A DNA stretch of 64,000 bases from Adiantum capillus-veneris (taxonomy: Eukaryota; Streptophyta; Polypodiopsida; Polypodiales; Pteridaceae): positions 47,346,428 through 47,410,427 of the forward strand of contig CM043959.1 of the NCBI GenBank assembly GCA_014529385.2, written 5' to 3'. The notes beneath the pieces are model-generated. The model was not told the origin of the DNA. It did no database searches and was given only the letters and a program-made list of their open reading frames with translations. Within the stretch, counting starts at the first letter, position 1. Every line of letters begins with the position of its first letter. Made by a program: the position numbers and the translations under genes. Shown here one piece after another: positions 23,354 to 35,666 of this stretch.

Positions 23354-25310
23354 AAGCAAAGGTTACAGGTTGTATCATCCACAAAAAAAAATGTATTCTG
23401 GTTTCACGGGATGTAGTGTTTGTGGAAGATTCTGTTCAGCCCTTGCTGTCATGTACTAGAGACAGTAATGTAAGCTCACAGGACATTTATGACACTTTGT
23501 TGCCTCTTTTCAGTGGTGGAAATACGAATGTAAGTTCCAATGAGGCAAATGTACAGCCTATGGGGGTTTCTGAAAATGTTCTAGATCAACCTATTACTGA
23601 TGCAGATGTACATGATGTACTTGATGAGGAAAGGGCTGAAAATGATCAGGCTAGAGGTATGCCAAAATGGCTGGTGCACACTTTGCATGACAGTAAATTG
23701 GATGCACCTTTGTCTAGTCGTACTCGTTCAAGCTCTCGCCATGCATCTTATGCATCAGATTGTTATGCTTTGGCTGTGTCTAGCTTACATGATGTTGATG
23801 AGCCTCTGACTTTTGATGAAGCACAAAATTCAGAAAATTGGATGGCTGCCATGCAATTAGAATATGATGCACTTATAGAAAATGACACATGGACTTTATG
23901 TGATTTGCCTCCTGGCAAAAAGGCCATTGGTACAAAGTGGGTTTACAAGTTGAAACGCAAGCCGGATGGTGAGATCGATCACCATAAGGCTCGACTTGTT
24001 GCAAAGGGTTATGCACAGCAAAAAGGCATAGATTATGAAGAGACTTTTGCTCCCACTTGTCGTATGACTACTGTGCATTTTCTACATGCATTGGCAGCTC
24101 ATTTTGGTTGGGATGTACATCAATCAAACATTGTTACTGCTTTCTTGAATGGTGACATATTTGAGGAAGTTTATGTAATGCAACCTCACGATTTTGTCAT
24201 AAAAGGACAAGAGGACAAAGTGTGCAAATGTAACAAGGCTTTGTATGGGTTGAAGCAATCTCCTGGTGCTTGGTATGAGAAAGCTGACACTCATTTGGTC
24301 AAACAAGGCTTTCGTAACAGTCCAACAGAAAGCACATTGTATGTAAAGCGTGAGGGTGATGTACTTCTGATTGTGGTTCTTTATGTTGATGATTTGTTGA
24401 TCACTGGACCAAATGAGAGACATATTGCTGAATTTAAGGCTGATTTGAATGCTACTTTCAAGATGAAAGATTTGGGGCTGTTGCATCATTATTTGGGTAT
24501 ACAGTTTAAGCAGTGTGATGGTGGTATTGCCTTGTGTCAGAAAAGTTACATAGAGACATTGCTATGTAAGTTTGGACTTGAGGATTGCAAACCTATTGCC
24601 ACTCCCATGGAAACAGGTTTGAAGTTGAGTCTACATGATGCTGGTGATCCTGCTGATGTCACTCTTTACCAAACTGCTGTTGGCTGCCTCATTTATGTAT
24701 GCAACACGAGGCCAGATATTCAGTTTGCAGTCTCACAGGTCAGCAGATTTATGCATAGCCCAGGGTCTAAGCATTGGCAGGCTGTCAAGAGGATTTTTCG
24801 CTACCTTAGTGGCACTTTACATCTTGGCTTGTTTTATCCCAAGGGGGGATCATTGTCGCCAGACTTACATGCTTTTTCGGACTCAGATTGGGCTGGTTGT
24901 TTTGACACGCAAGTGTCCACAAGTGGTTTTTGTTTCATGCTTGGCAGTTCATGTATATCATGGTTGAGCAAGAAGTAACCTATTGTGGCCACTTCGAGTT
25001 GTGAGGCTGAGTACAGGGCAGTCTTCACAGCTACGGTTGAGTGTGTATGGCTCAGATGCCTTATGGCTGATTTGGGTGTTGGACAGGACACTGCCAACAC
25101 TATATACACTCATAGTCAGAGCGCATTGGCAGTTGCGAGGAACCCAGTTTTTCTTGCTTGCACAAAGCACATTGAGGTGCATTACCACTATGTCAGGGAG
25201 AGGCTCTCAGCAGGAGAGATTAGCTTTTCTTATGTGCCAATACAAGACAACCTTGCAGATCTTTTCACAAAGGATTGTCTCATGAGAAGCTTGAAGCTTT
25301 CCGCAAAGCT
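23354..25310 (+). pseudogene. copia reverse transcriptase and RNase H
   Basis: After the indels the frame is open to 24978. RT starts at 'WMAAMQLEYDALIENDTW' and contains 'GTKWVYKLKRKPDG', 'ARLVAKGYAQ', 'DVHQSNIVTAFLNGD', 'ALYGLKQSPGAWY' and the catalytic 'LYVDDLLITG' near 24385. RNase H begins with 'GYADSDWAG'-type sequence ('AFSDSDWAG'). A TAA at 24976 then interrupts 'SWLSKK', and the frame resumes at 24985 with 'SSCEAEYRAV', 'SQSALAVARN', 'CTKHIEVHYHYVRE' and 'NLADLFTK'. All active-site carboxylates are present, so inactivation is by the stops and shifts only. Confidence 0.95.
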
Positions 25311-25402
25311 TTGGTCTTACTCCCCTTTGTGGGCTGATCCTGTCCTCAGGGCATGGCACTTCCCTTTACTCATGTGCCAGCTCTTATTCACCTCATCACT
25401 CC

Positions 25403-25412
25403 AGGGGGGATT
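25403..25412 (+). other. Polypurine tract of the copia element
   Basis: AGGGGGGA lies immediately upstream of the 3' LTR, followed by TT and then the LTR start TGTTACC. Confidence 0.75.
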
Positions 25413-25639
25413 TGTTACCATATACATGTGGTAGTGATGTGTGTGAACACACTAGGACCGCCGAGGCATTTTTTCCCTCTTTAGGAGGTTTTTTCCCCCG
25501 TGCATTGTATATACGCCCATCACTCTAGGGCTATCTATCTTTCCATTGCACACTAAGTAACATACTCTCTATTGTGTGCCTTGAGCTTCCTTCGTCTTCT
25601 CCAAGCTGTGTGTGTTAATCTGCAACCCTAATTCCAACA
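25413..25639 (+). repeat. 3' LTR of the complete copia element
   Basis: Partner of 20488-20714 with the same length. Target duplication GCATG follows. Confidence 0.97.
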
Positions 25640-25719
25640 GCATGGGGCAAGAGGATCCATGGATACAGTATAGCATGTATGTGGTCTGTTATGTGTAAGA
25701 TTTTTGTGATGGCGTCTGA

Positions 25720-25895
25720 GATGGTTGTGATAGAGTTTGTTTCTTTGGCTGAAGTATGCAATGAAGATGGAAGATAAGAGCTGGATTCTCAGATGGTTGT
25801 GATGCAGTTTGTGGCTTTGGCTGAAGTATGCAATGGAGGGAAAGGCGGTTTTGTGTTTTGTAGCAATGAAGTGAAAGATAAGAGCTGGAGTACTC
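25720..25895. repeat. Diverged tandem duplication
   Basis: GATGGTTGTGAT...GGCTGAAGTATGCAATG...AAAGATAAGAGCTGGA occurs twice, starting at 25720 and 25792. The second unit has a short insertion. Confidence 0.8.
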
Positions 25896-25943
25896 AAATA
25901 GATTTGAATTATCTCATCTGTTCATGCGAAGTTTTATCATGTG

Positions 25944-26231
25944 CATCAGATTGTTTCCACATGAATCAAGATGGGCCGATTTCATTGGCTGAGTTCCCGC
26001 TTCAGTTTTGTTGCTTTTGCTATTGTGTTGTATGTTTCATGATTAATGGAGAACTTAATCACTACCTACGTTCTCCTTTAATGTAGATACCATCAGATTG
26101 TTTCCAGGTGATTCAAGATGGGTTAATTTCATTAGCTGAGTTCCGCTTTAGTTCGGTTGCTTTTGCTATTGTGCTGTATGTTTTATGATTAATGGAGATC
26201 TTACTCACTACATGCGTTCTTTAATGTAGAT
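25944..26231. repeat. Tandem duplication of a ~145-bp unit
   Basis: CATCAGATTGTTTCCA...TTTAATGTAGAT is repeated at 25944-26090 and 26091-26231 with about 85-90% identity by eye. It is noncoding; the function is unknown. Confidence 0.85.
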
Positions 26232-26931
26232 ATCTCTCATGATTATTGAGAATGTGTGTTGTGTGATGAACAAGTGTTCGTCTTAATGGAAGAAGAGGCA
26301 GTGCAAGTCATGTGTAGGCGTGGATGTTTTTTCCGTCCAATCGAGGGCCACTTGGGAGCGTCATGGGAGTGATCTAAGAGATGTGAGTCGTTCTCTTATT
26401 TTTTCATTCCACATTGTAAAATATGTTTTTCATTAAGATACGTTTATACTTGTACAAGGTTTCTATCATCTTTTAAAAGTGTCTCTCTACTGGACCCCTG
26501 CTACTTTCTGGCCCCTCTACCCTAGGCGTGTGTGAGGTAGGGCATGGACTTACTGTTACCATGATTCTCTTACATTGTACATAATCTTTATTATATAAAT
26601 AATTTTTTTTATGTAAGCCTCTTCAAATCTTGGTGTGAACCCATTATGAGAATGAATCACAAAAATACCTTTAACGTAGTCATTCCCTTTTACTAAATTA
26701 TCATTTTTCTACATGCATTTTTCCTTACTTCTTGTTAATAGTCCTAAATCAATAAAACAAATGAGGGCCCCATCATTTTGATTCCTATATTTTTATATAT
26801 TTATTTTTTCATTTTATATTTATATACAACTGACGCTATTCTAGATTCTACGAATTTTTTTTATGCTAACCTGTTTTTTCCCATCATATCTATATATAAT
26901 ACTTGTGAATAATCCTAATTCGGGTTCTTAT

Positions 26932-26962
26932 AAGATCAGGTGTACCCAGTTTTGGCAGTTAG
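26932..26962 (+). repeat. Left member of a 30-bp inverted repeat pair
   Basis: TAAGATCAGGTGTACCCAGT and the following TTTGGCAGTT are the reverse complement, with about one mismatch, of sequence at 29979-30010. This may be the terminal inverted repeat of a ~3-kb DNA transposon. No clear target duplication is seen. Confidence 0.5.
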
Positions 26963-27331
26963 GTAGAAAGTGTGACACTCAAGGCATTCAACACATGTGT
27001 CTACACCTCATATGTTGGCATGGCCAACTAGGACTACTAGTATGTGACCCGCACGTTGCTGCGGTCAAGGAAACATGGCATGTATTCTCATAGGGCTATC
27101 TTATGTTCCAATTAGAACACTATCAATACTCTATTTCTACATGTATAGTCTATTGTATTTCTAAAAATGATGCATGACACAACCTTTTGATAGATGTTAA
27201 CAAACAAGAAAGTATGTAAGATGCTCAAAGAATTTTTTTAAACCAAGCTTGGGAGCTTCTCATAAAAATTATCTCTCATGAGGTGCTAGCCCTTGTTCAA
27301 CAAACTAAGGAGTGCTCTCCTTCTATTGGGG

Positions 27332-27458
<127 letters not shown>

Positions 27459-28808
27459 CCCTCCTTTTGTTCTGTCTTGATCTAGCAATGCTACCAGACT
27501 TGATTATAGAGATTAGACTCAGTTAGCATGGTGCGTAGAGATGAATGCTAAGACAAGTCAATGTGAATAATTTCTTTTTGAAAATGGAGTGGGTTCTAGA
27601 ATTGGTTTCAATGATATAGAACACAATTGGATTCAATGTCTCTACGCCACTCTCTTACTTGCTTCTATTCTTGCATCGTTCTTATGAGCAAGACATGGTA
27701 GTAGTGCACATCATAACTACCTATATAATAAGAAGGATTTCTTTTCCTTGGTCTACTTAGGGTTGACAAAAGTGCTACCAAGTCAAGAAGTACAAATTGA
27801 GTAAGCTAGCAAGTTATTAAAGATGAGGACCAGTGCTACATTGTGTAAGAAAAGATTAGGGCTCATGGTTTCCAAGGTACCACGAAAGTGTCAAGTTCAA
27901 TGAGATGAGTTGGATTTCTATTAATATTAACATTGTGATTGACCCTTCCATCTATGTTTCTCTCTAGATGACTCGCTTGCATCTCTATCTATTTTTTTGC
28001 ACAAGCATAGTAATGGTTTGAATCATCGCCTAATCACAAAAATGCATAAGCAGCTTATACAATAAGGTTCACATTATTTGTTCATTTACACTTTCACTTC
28101 ATTTGATCTTTAAATGTGATAGAACTAAAAGTAAAATAAGGTTGCTTGGTTGTTTATTTTTGTAAGAGTTTTTGCCATTATGTTAAACTGAAGGAAGTGG
28201 TGGAAAATCAAGTCGATGACCTGAAATCATGCATGCCATTGATCTTTCTCTCCCTCTCTCCTTGAATTACAAAAGCATGTTCCTCTTTGTGAGAGCATAT
28301 TGTATTCAACCATTTACATGCTTGAGACAATTCCCTTATGCACAATCTATATTATACCAACCATTTGGCTTATCTCCTTAGCTCCTGCTCCCTTACATGT
28401 GAGACCGAACATTGAGGCAATGTAGGAGAGAGTATTTTTGTATGCACATTATATCCTTTGAAAATTTGAGAGTATGAATACCATACCCTACTTTAGCGTT
28501 CAACTTTTGATCACGTTAAATTTATTTTTGTACATTTTAGCTTGGATCACCGCCTGCATTTCTTTCTCCCTTAGAAACTTTATAGACTCAATTTGTTAGT
28601 TGCCACCATTATATACATAGTAGGGGAGCATCTTCTCTATGGAAACTTTAAAGATGCCACCAATAAAGAAGATGCCTTTTGGGAATTTTGAAAAATTTGA
28701 AGGGAATTTTGGGAGTTTATGACAAAATATTTGGGGTATTTTTGGGCTTTTTAAAAGTCAAGGGATATTTTAAAAATTTCCACAAATTTAAGGGTATTTG
28801 GTAGTTTT

Positions 28809-28894
28809 CCTATATATATATATATATACATATATATATAGATACACACACACACACACATAGACATATGCATATGTATATGTGTGTGTGTGTG
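28809..28894. repeat. Compound (TA)n, (CA)n, (TG)n microsatellite
   Basis: TA repeats with ACATATA variants are followed by CA and then TG repeats. The CA and TG tracts could pair as a hairpin. Confidence 0.9.
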
Positions 28895-28997
28895 TAATGC
28901 TTGAATCAAAGATTTGCCACATAGGTCTTGAGGCCTTGTGCTATTGTTCAAGTACAGTAATTATGACATTCAAAATTTCTATGCTCCCCCCCCCGCA

Positions 28998-29004
28998 ACA
29001 AAAC

Positions 29005-29093
<89 letters not shown>

Positions 29094-29201
29094 TGGCTGG
29101 ATAGTAGTTTGCATGGACTATGATTGGTCGGTCTCTCTCTCTCAGACACACACACACACACATGTTGGGTGGATAGTAGTTTGCATGGACTATGATTGAT
29201 T

Positions 29202-29260
<59 letters not shown>
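28998..29260. repeat. (CT)n-(CA)n array with duplicated spacer
   Basis: CT and CA tracts are followed by a ~45-bp spacer (ATGTTGG..TGGATAGTAGTTTGC..GACTATGATTG). A second CT-CA tract, a second copy of the spacer and a final ~55-bp CT tract complete it. The whole is a tandem duplication built on microsatellites. Confidence 0.9.
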
Positions 29261-29263
<3 letters not shown>

Positions 29264-29978
29264 GTAAAATGGATAAAAGATAAGCTTACGAAGCCTTACT
29301 GCACACAATATTTTTTCTATGGGCTCCTTGTACCACAAACTATAATATCTATCAAATCCATGAGAAAAGAATAATTATTTTACTTATTATAAATTTTAAA
29401 AGAGTTGAATTTTATGTTTTGTTATTCTATGTAAACTTTCCAAGGAAGATCTGTCAAAATTCAACCGCTAAAGTATGGTTTTTTTCATCTCACCACATTC
29501 CACATAACTATATCTATCAAATGAGCGTAGGATCTTAAGAAATTAGACTTACATCTATAGATATCTTGTGTAATAATAGTGATGTAAAAATTCCTAAAAT
29601 TTTTCACAAAGATAATTATTGATAATTTAAAGAAATGAGAATTTTTTTTTTAATAATTTCAAATATTCTCTTTAAGTATATGCAAGATTCATGTGCAAGT
29701 TTATTTCAAAATTAAGTAAGTGATAAGAGACTTATATAAGAATCTGTGCCAAGATCACAATGCTGTGCCAGGGCATGGCAAGTCCAAACCGAGATTCTTT
29801 ACACACAAAAAGTACTTTTTTCTTTAGTTTTTTTAGAAATCGAGCCTTTTTGGTATGTTAGTACCTATGCCTTTTATGTGGCCACCAATTCTTGGCTCTT
29901 AGAAATGAGTATAGCTAGGGTGTCATGTAATAACATTTGCATAAGAAGCTTGCTTTTTTGTAGTCAAAACCTGCATAA

Positions 29979-30010
29979 ACTACCAAAACTGGGTACACCT
30001 GATCTTACAT
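29979..30010 (-). repeat. Right member of the 30-bp inverted repeat pair
   Basis: AAACTACCAAAACTGGGTAC and the following ACCTGATCTTA mirror 26932-26962. Confidence 0.5.
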
Positions 30011-31846
30011 ACATCCATCCATGCATATTTTCAAAACCTCAAGAATCTATTAGGTCATGCTCTCATGCAAGCAGGCGCTCAGTCTTGGAGGACTACACAA
30101 ATTCAACAAAAGTGGGGCCACCGAAGACTTTTGTAGAAGAAAAAACAAGCATTTTGGTGGTAATTTTTAGTGTCCACCTCCACTCTAAATTTGAGGAAGT
30201 GATCATATTACAAACTTTAGCTCACAAGCTGAATAATTATCTCAAAATTGCTCATAATTTTTGGATCTGCCACTAGTCAGATATGATTTTTTTGGTAGAC
30301 CCCAGTCTACCCACTTGTTCTCACAAGTCACCCTAGTCTTTTCTCACCTCCATTCACTTCCCCACACACAGACACACACTCATTCCTCTCCATTCCTCAC
30401 TCAAACATGCACCTTCTATGGTTTCTTTCATCCTCTTCACCATTAACATCCCTCTCACTTCCATAGCTCTCATATGAATTCTACATGTGCATACACCATC
30501 TCTATGCCTCTCTCTATTACCTTTAAATAACAATTCCTTTTACCTTTTCTCTATATACATAAAATTCAGTATGTAAGACCTTGATAAATCTTTGCAAAGT
30601 AAGGGATTCTCATCAACCAACATCGTCACTTTCATCATGTCATTCAACCTTTGCGGCAATGACGTAAGAAGAAGAAGAAGAGGATCGGTAGTCATTTTTG
30701 AGAACCTACACAAGTAAGTTCAAAACTTCTTCAAGCTTCACCATCACAAGGATTCCCTCACTTCATTCAACCTTCTTACTTCAACCATCCACCTCATTCT
30801 ACCCATTGTAAATTTATCATTAACTTTTTAGTGATTACTAACACTAACCACTAACATACTAACACAAAATAGCCATTGACCTAACCATAAATGCACCTCA
30901 CCTCAAGACATGTGCATAGTAAAAACTTTCTCTTTTCTTTCTTAACTCTATAATTTCACCGTATCTACCATCAATAATTCCTTTCTCTTGATCCCACATC
31001 CATGACTCAAGCAAACAAAGAAGGCCCCCAATGTTTTGATATTCAAAAGAAATCATAATCTTGATTTGATTTGTGTGTAAATCAGGTTATCAATAATCTT
31101 AATTCCTCTCCTTCTTGTAAATCATCTCCAATATCACAAAGCACCCCAACAATCTATATGCGAGGAGAGATTTAGGTGTAGTCATCACCTTGTGAGCTTC
31201 ACACTTGGCGTGAGAGAAGCTTTGTTAAGGCGGTTACGCCGCTAGCGGAAGCTAAATAGCGAGAACTCAACCAACAACAGAATTTGTCAGACGAGGACGG
31301 AGCTTGACCCGCAGGTGCATGAAAACAACTAGGTGGGTGTCAAATCACCTACTCGACCTTCTAATGACAATCACTACTAAGGAAATCAAATCTAAGTTCT
31401 AGAATACGCAAGTGACTGAAATCCTTACTACGAACGAATGCTATACGAAACAGGATCTAGAATCATTGAATCGATCTCAAACTCAAGGGGAAGTCTATAC
31501 ACTAGGTAAGAACAACACCCTAAAGACTTGAACTGCAAAATCAACCTATAACCACTCCGTGCGGTAAACGCGTATGAAGACAGGCCGAAAAATACAGGTG
31601 ATCGAAACTTGACCCCAATGGTACTAATGTGTAGCTCTACTCGTTGTGGTTCTATAGATATGCTGCACGCTCTATTCCGACACACGAGTTGGAAGAAAAC
31701 TCACACCGAAGCTCGTAGGAACTTACCACACATAGAAGCCGATAGCGCGCACTCTTGGTATCAGTGCGTAGCTCTCGCCGTTGCTAACACAATGGCGGTG
31801 TCGCTTCTCCAATGGCGGCTTCGTAGCTCGCGTAGCAAGTAGATAA

Positions 31847-31848
<2 letters not shown>

Positions 31849-31882
<34 letters not shown>
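31849..31882. repeat. (CT)n microsatellite inside the LTR C region
   Basis: About 17 CT repeats just beyond the TATA-containing part of LTR C. Confidence 0.95.
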
Positions 31883-31885
<3 letters not shown>

Positions 31886-31886
31886 A

Positions 31887-32174
31887 CACAGTCACGGCGC
31901 TCAAAAACTCACTTTGATTAATAAAACTGAATCTCCCTTAGGTTACAAAACTTTGGCTTATATAACTCAGCCTTGGAGGTGAGAACATCTCTAACTAATT
32001 ACATCAGCAAGTGAAATTACTTCGGGATTACAAGCTGGAAACTCAATGGAGTCCCGTTACTTAATGAATGGCTCAATTCAAAATCAATGTCGGAAAGACA
32101 TTTATTACAATCAATGGTTACAAAAATGATGAGTGTGAGCAAAAATGTGGGTGTGATCCTCTGCTGGCTCAACA
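31887..32174 (-). repeat. LTR of element C (U3 and promoter part)
   Basis: On the minus strand TGTTGAGCC begins directly after a G-rich polypurine tract at 32175-32187. A TATA sequence, GTTATATAAGCC, lies about 210 bp in (31956-31967), a normal distance for an LTR promoter. The other end is not certain. The LTR may continue past the microsatellite toward 31.2 kb. No second copy is present in the window. Confidence 0.7.
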
Positions 32175-32187
32175 CTCCCCCCCTCCG
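32175..32187 (-). other. Polypurine tract of element C
   Basis: CGGAGGGGGGGAG on the minus strand, between the accessory ORF and the LTR start TGTTGAG. This is the plus-strand primer site of an LTR retrotransposon. Confidence 0.8.
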
Positions 32188-32223
32188 CGTTCATGTCGTC
32201 CGTGACATGACTTTTATGCTTGG

Positions 32224-35200
32224 TCAATAAAGTCCTGTCGTCTTGAGCATCTGCAAATGTGATTCGTATCGTAGGTTGCCGATGGTCAAGGTTGGGCCGA
32301 ATATTTTTTTTTCGTGGGTGAAAAAGCCGGTGTAGAAAGCTTCTTCGAATGTTTGCATGTGGAAGCTAGGCAAAAACATAATCCTTTGGTATAGGAGGTG
32401 CAACACTTTTGGAGAAGGTTGCAATGAAAGATCATACATCATATCAGTCACTGTGTCGTCCGTCGATAGTAGACTCGAGGTCGTGGCTTTATCTGGCGCG
32501 AACACTTCAATGCAAGCTAAGAGAGTCTTGCAAATTTTCTTGAGCATCTGACACGAAAGGTCAGGAGAGCCACTAAAGAGCTTGATGGTGCCCGTTAGGG
32601 TTTTCACCATGTAGGCTTTACCTATTCTCTCTCCTGCCTTTGGTCCTGGCATCCTGGGGTAATTAAGCCAATTTGGCTTCTTTTCTGCAATCCTGCCATG
32701 CTCTTTCTAGCTTCTGACTCTTGGCACCGGGCAGAAGGTTGCATCCTCCCGAATCTCCTTTGGTGCCTCTACCAAGTAGATGAGGTAGGCTGGGTATTTG
32801 TTCAGCCAACCTTTCCTCCATCTGGGCTGCGAATCTACAATCTTCTTTGATTGTTCCTCTTTTGTGATGTCGCCTTCGTAAAGAGCGACATACTGCTCCT
32901 CCTCTATTCTCTTTTTCGTTTTTATCACTTCAAACTTCATCAATGGGAAAGGCAGGCTGGGTTGCATCCACTCTTCATGGAGCACTTTTGTGTCTAATCC
33001 CTGAAGTCTAATGGAGATTAGGAGTCTCCTCTCCCATTCCATTTCCGCCTTGGCACTCTCCTCTGTTGACTTTGCTATTTCGTCATGGAGCCTTTGTTCT
33101 TCTTCTTCAGAGATTCCTGAAGTCGAGGCCACCTCGTGAACTGGGGCTGGATCTTCAATTGTGGTTGCCTCTCCAGTTTCTGGTAGCTCTATGGATGCTC
33201 CACCTGATTCTTCTTGTGGTGTCTCTGTCTCTCTTCTTTGTTGCTCTTGTAGATCTTGGAGCTGTTTGCGGACGGTCTCATTCTCTGTTCTTAGTGTTTG
33301 ATTTTCTAAAGTGAGCCTCTCCTCTGCTACCAATGATCCCTCCGCAATGTGCAACCTTTGCACTTGCTCTAATCTTAGCTCTCTTTGTAAGCTTCGGACC
33401 TGGTCTTCCAGAGCTGGTACAAGAGCTCCCTCTTGTTCGATTCCTGCTCTGCTAGCTCTAGGGGTAGTCCTGAGTCTAGTGATTGTTCTTTCTTGGAGCT
33501 CGACTCTTTCCCTTAGCTCAATGAGCTCATCTTTAGCCGCCTCCAAGTCGTCTTCCATCCGCTCCCTTGCTTCCTATGCACTTGTTACTTCTCTTGAAGC
33601 CTCAACTAGCTAGAGTATCAAGCCGTCTCTCTCGTTTTCCGCGTCGTAGAGTGATGCTTTATGACTTTCAGATTGAGTAATAGCATCCTCTAATTTCCTC
33701 TGCAACTCGGCTTCCCTTTGTTTGGCTGTCTCAATATCCACTTCCTTTGCCTTGGATCTTTCTTTGATCTTGTTGAGCAGTTCATGCACCATGTGCATGT
33801 CTTTTTCATCTTCATCTGTCAACTCTAAAGCTTTTTCTGCCACCACCTCCACTGGCTTCGGCTCTTCTAGTACGTTATGCTCGTCTAGTTTCTCTTCACT
33901 CTCTTTTGTACTCTTTATTTTTTCCTCTGTCCCTCTCCGATCATCTTGTTTTTGTAGGTGGATCCCATAGACTGCCTCAAGGGCCTCTTCTTCAATGTAC
34001 CCTATCGCTACCAGATCCTCATAATCGTTTTTCTTTTGCTGAATTGGATCTATCTCCTTTTCCTTGGTCCCGGCCTCCGGCTTTTCCATACCAGCCGTGT
34101 CCATCTCTACTGTGGTCTCTTCCACAATGATTTCCGTCTTCTTCGGGCTTGGTACATCAGTAAAGGAGGGCTGATTGTCCTCAGTCATCTTGGCTTTCCC
34201 TTTGTTTGCTTGCCCGTCTTTCTCTTGAGGTTCAGTAGACTCATCTACTTTCTTCTTCCCCTTGTCGTCCTTTTTCAGCTCAGCTTTTAAAAGCTGTACT
34301 TCCTCTTCAGTGTATGGCTCGACAGGTTGCTGCTCCAGTATAGCCTCTGACTCCTCATAAGCTCTAATATATTGATCATATTGATCAACATGTGGCTTGG
34401 CTGAGCTAGTTCCGACTTTAGTGGGGTCTGGCACCCACTTTTCTTCAAAGTCTCCCTTTAGAGCTCTTTCCGCTCTAAACTGCTCCACCAGTCTTTCCAT
34501 TCTTGCCGCTTTCTGACTTTTGGTTTGCTTGGGAGCAACCTTCTTCTTTGCTTTCTTCATAAGCGGCTCATCCACATTCTCTTCAGGTTCTGAAACTATT
34601 TCTAGTTTCCTGCGTGCTCTTGTGGACGCCCTCTTGGATACTTCAGGCTGTTCTTCCTCCTCATCGGCTTCTCTAAGCCACTCTTTCTGGGAGGGAACCT
34701 TTGGCCATTGATCTCTGGCTCCAATAGCTTCATAAGCTATTCTTGTCAGAACTTCAGCTCCTCCTATATACTTTGGCTTCTCGTTGTGCATGGCAATTAC
34801 TTGCTCGTGGATGTGTTGAGCGTAATTCACCTCTTTTGGCATATTGATCTTCAATGCCCATGTGATGGTAGTTGCAATGGCATGGGGCGGTGTCGTATAC
34901 TTTTGCGGTCTTTTACTGCAAATATGGAGAAATTGGTTGTACAGTCGGCAAAGTGTTGCCGCTTTTTGGTCTGCCATATCTCCATAAGTTGCATTCTGTT
35001 TCTTGGACCCATAAACCTCTATAGCCTCCCTTCTTTCCCTGACAGAGCTCCCTTTGTTGTGCAGCTTCAATGCATCTACAATGAGCTGTGGAGTGATCTG
35101 TACCTCTACTTTCTCTCCATCTATTGCTGTCAATGTGGCTTTCCCATCCTTCTGAATGGAGGTTGCCAACTCATACACTCTTCTTGTATCTACATCTGAT

Positions 35201-35499
35201 GGTCTCGAGGTGAAGAATCTGTGCAAGTCTGCCCTTTCCAGGTACCTGCTGATGTTCTCTGACCTGCTATAATCCACCAATTCTTGTGGGATCATCGGTA
35301 TATCCACCGCTTGCCCTTGAGGATCTCTGAAAGTCCCCTGGTAGATCTTTATTCCCTCTTTCTCCAGTACTGCTTCCTCCACCCAAGTTTTGGTTGGCTT
35401 GAGGGTTTCTGCTGGAATGTCAAAGGGTTCTGCTTCTGCAAGAGCATCTTTGATTGTCGGTCTTTTTCTCTTTGTTGCTGATGACTTGGCGGAATCCAT
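32224..35499 (-). pseudogene. Long coiled-coil accessory protein of element C (three in-frame stops)
   Basis: One minus-strand frame starts at 35499 ('MDSAKSSATKRKRPTIKDAL') and runs to 32224, about 1090 codons. It is broken only by stops near 33611, 33575 and 32708 and has no frameshifts. Residues ~60-260 form a globular domain with 'VEVQITPQLIVDALKL', 'KRPQKYTTPPHAIATT' (about 195-210) and 'GGAEVLTRIAYEAIG'. Residues ~270-800 are Glu/Lys-rich, with heptad-like coiled coil in the second half. A C-terminal domain has 'MEWERRLLISI', 'PSLPFPLMKFEVI', 'WRKGWLNKYPAYLIYL', 'FCPVPRVR' and 'FEEAFYTGFFTHEKKIF'. The protein at 39184-42251 is homologous in the same order. It lies 37 bp before a polypurine tract, so it is the last ORF of an LTR element. 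It has no resemblance to RT, IN or PR. The function is unknown; the N-terminal domain recalls plant 'putative transposon protein' or Athila-type ORFs (weak inference). Confidence 0.8.
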
Positions 35500-35666
35500 G
35501 GATCCTGTAACTCCAATTTCATAAGTTAGCGTCTTTTTAGTACTGAAAGCCGAAATGAAGCTTTTAACTATTCAAATGACTTGAAAATTGAAACATGAGC
35601 TATTCAGGGCCTAAGGATGCAGGGTAGGTGAAAAAAATATGCAAACTGGGCTTAAAATCATACTGG

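Larger units (their letters stand above)
20488..25639 (+). mobile_element. Complete Ty1/copia retrotransposon, recently inactivated
   Basis: Two 227-bp LTRs (20488-20714, 25413-25639) start TGTTACC, end CCAACA and are bracketed by the 5-bp duplication GCATG (20483-20487, 25640-25644). Inside lie a primer site, gag, PR, IN, RT and RNase H in copia order. The LTRs differ at about 9 of 227 positions by eye (roughly 4%). The coding region has only three in-frame stops and two indels near 23350-23395. A shorter, older relative lies at 3918-4540. Confidence 0.97.

Noticed and set aside
20488-25639. Endogenous pararetrovirus instead of copia
   Set aside because: True LTRs, target duplications, integrase and copia domain order are present, and there is no movement-protein-like ORF.
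31754-31772. TTGGTATCAGTGCG as an initiator-Met primer-binding site on the plus strand
   Set aside because: No LTR end precedes it, and it lies within or near the downstream part of LTR C, which is on the other strand. A similar phrase at ~31615 suggests a local repeat.
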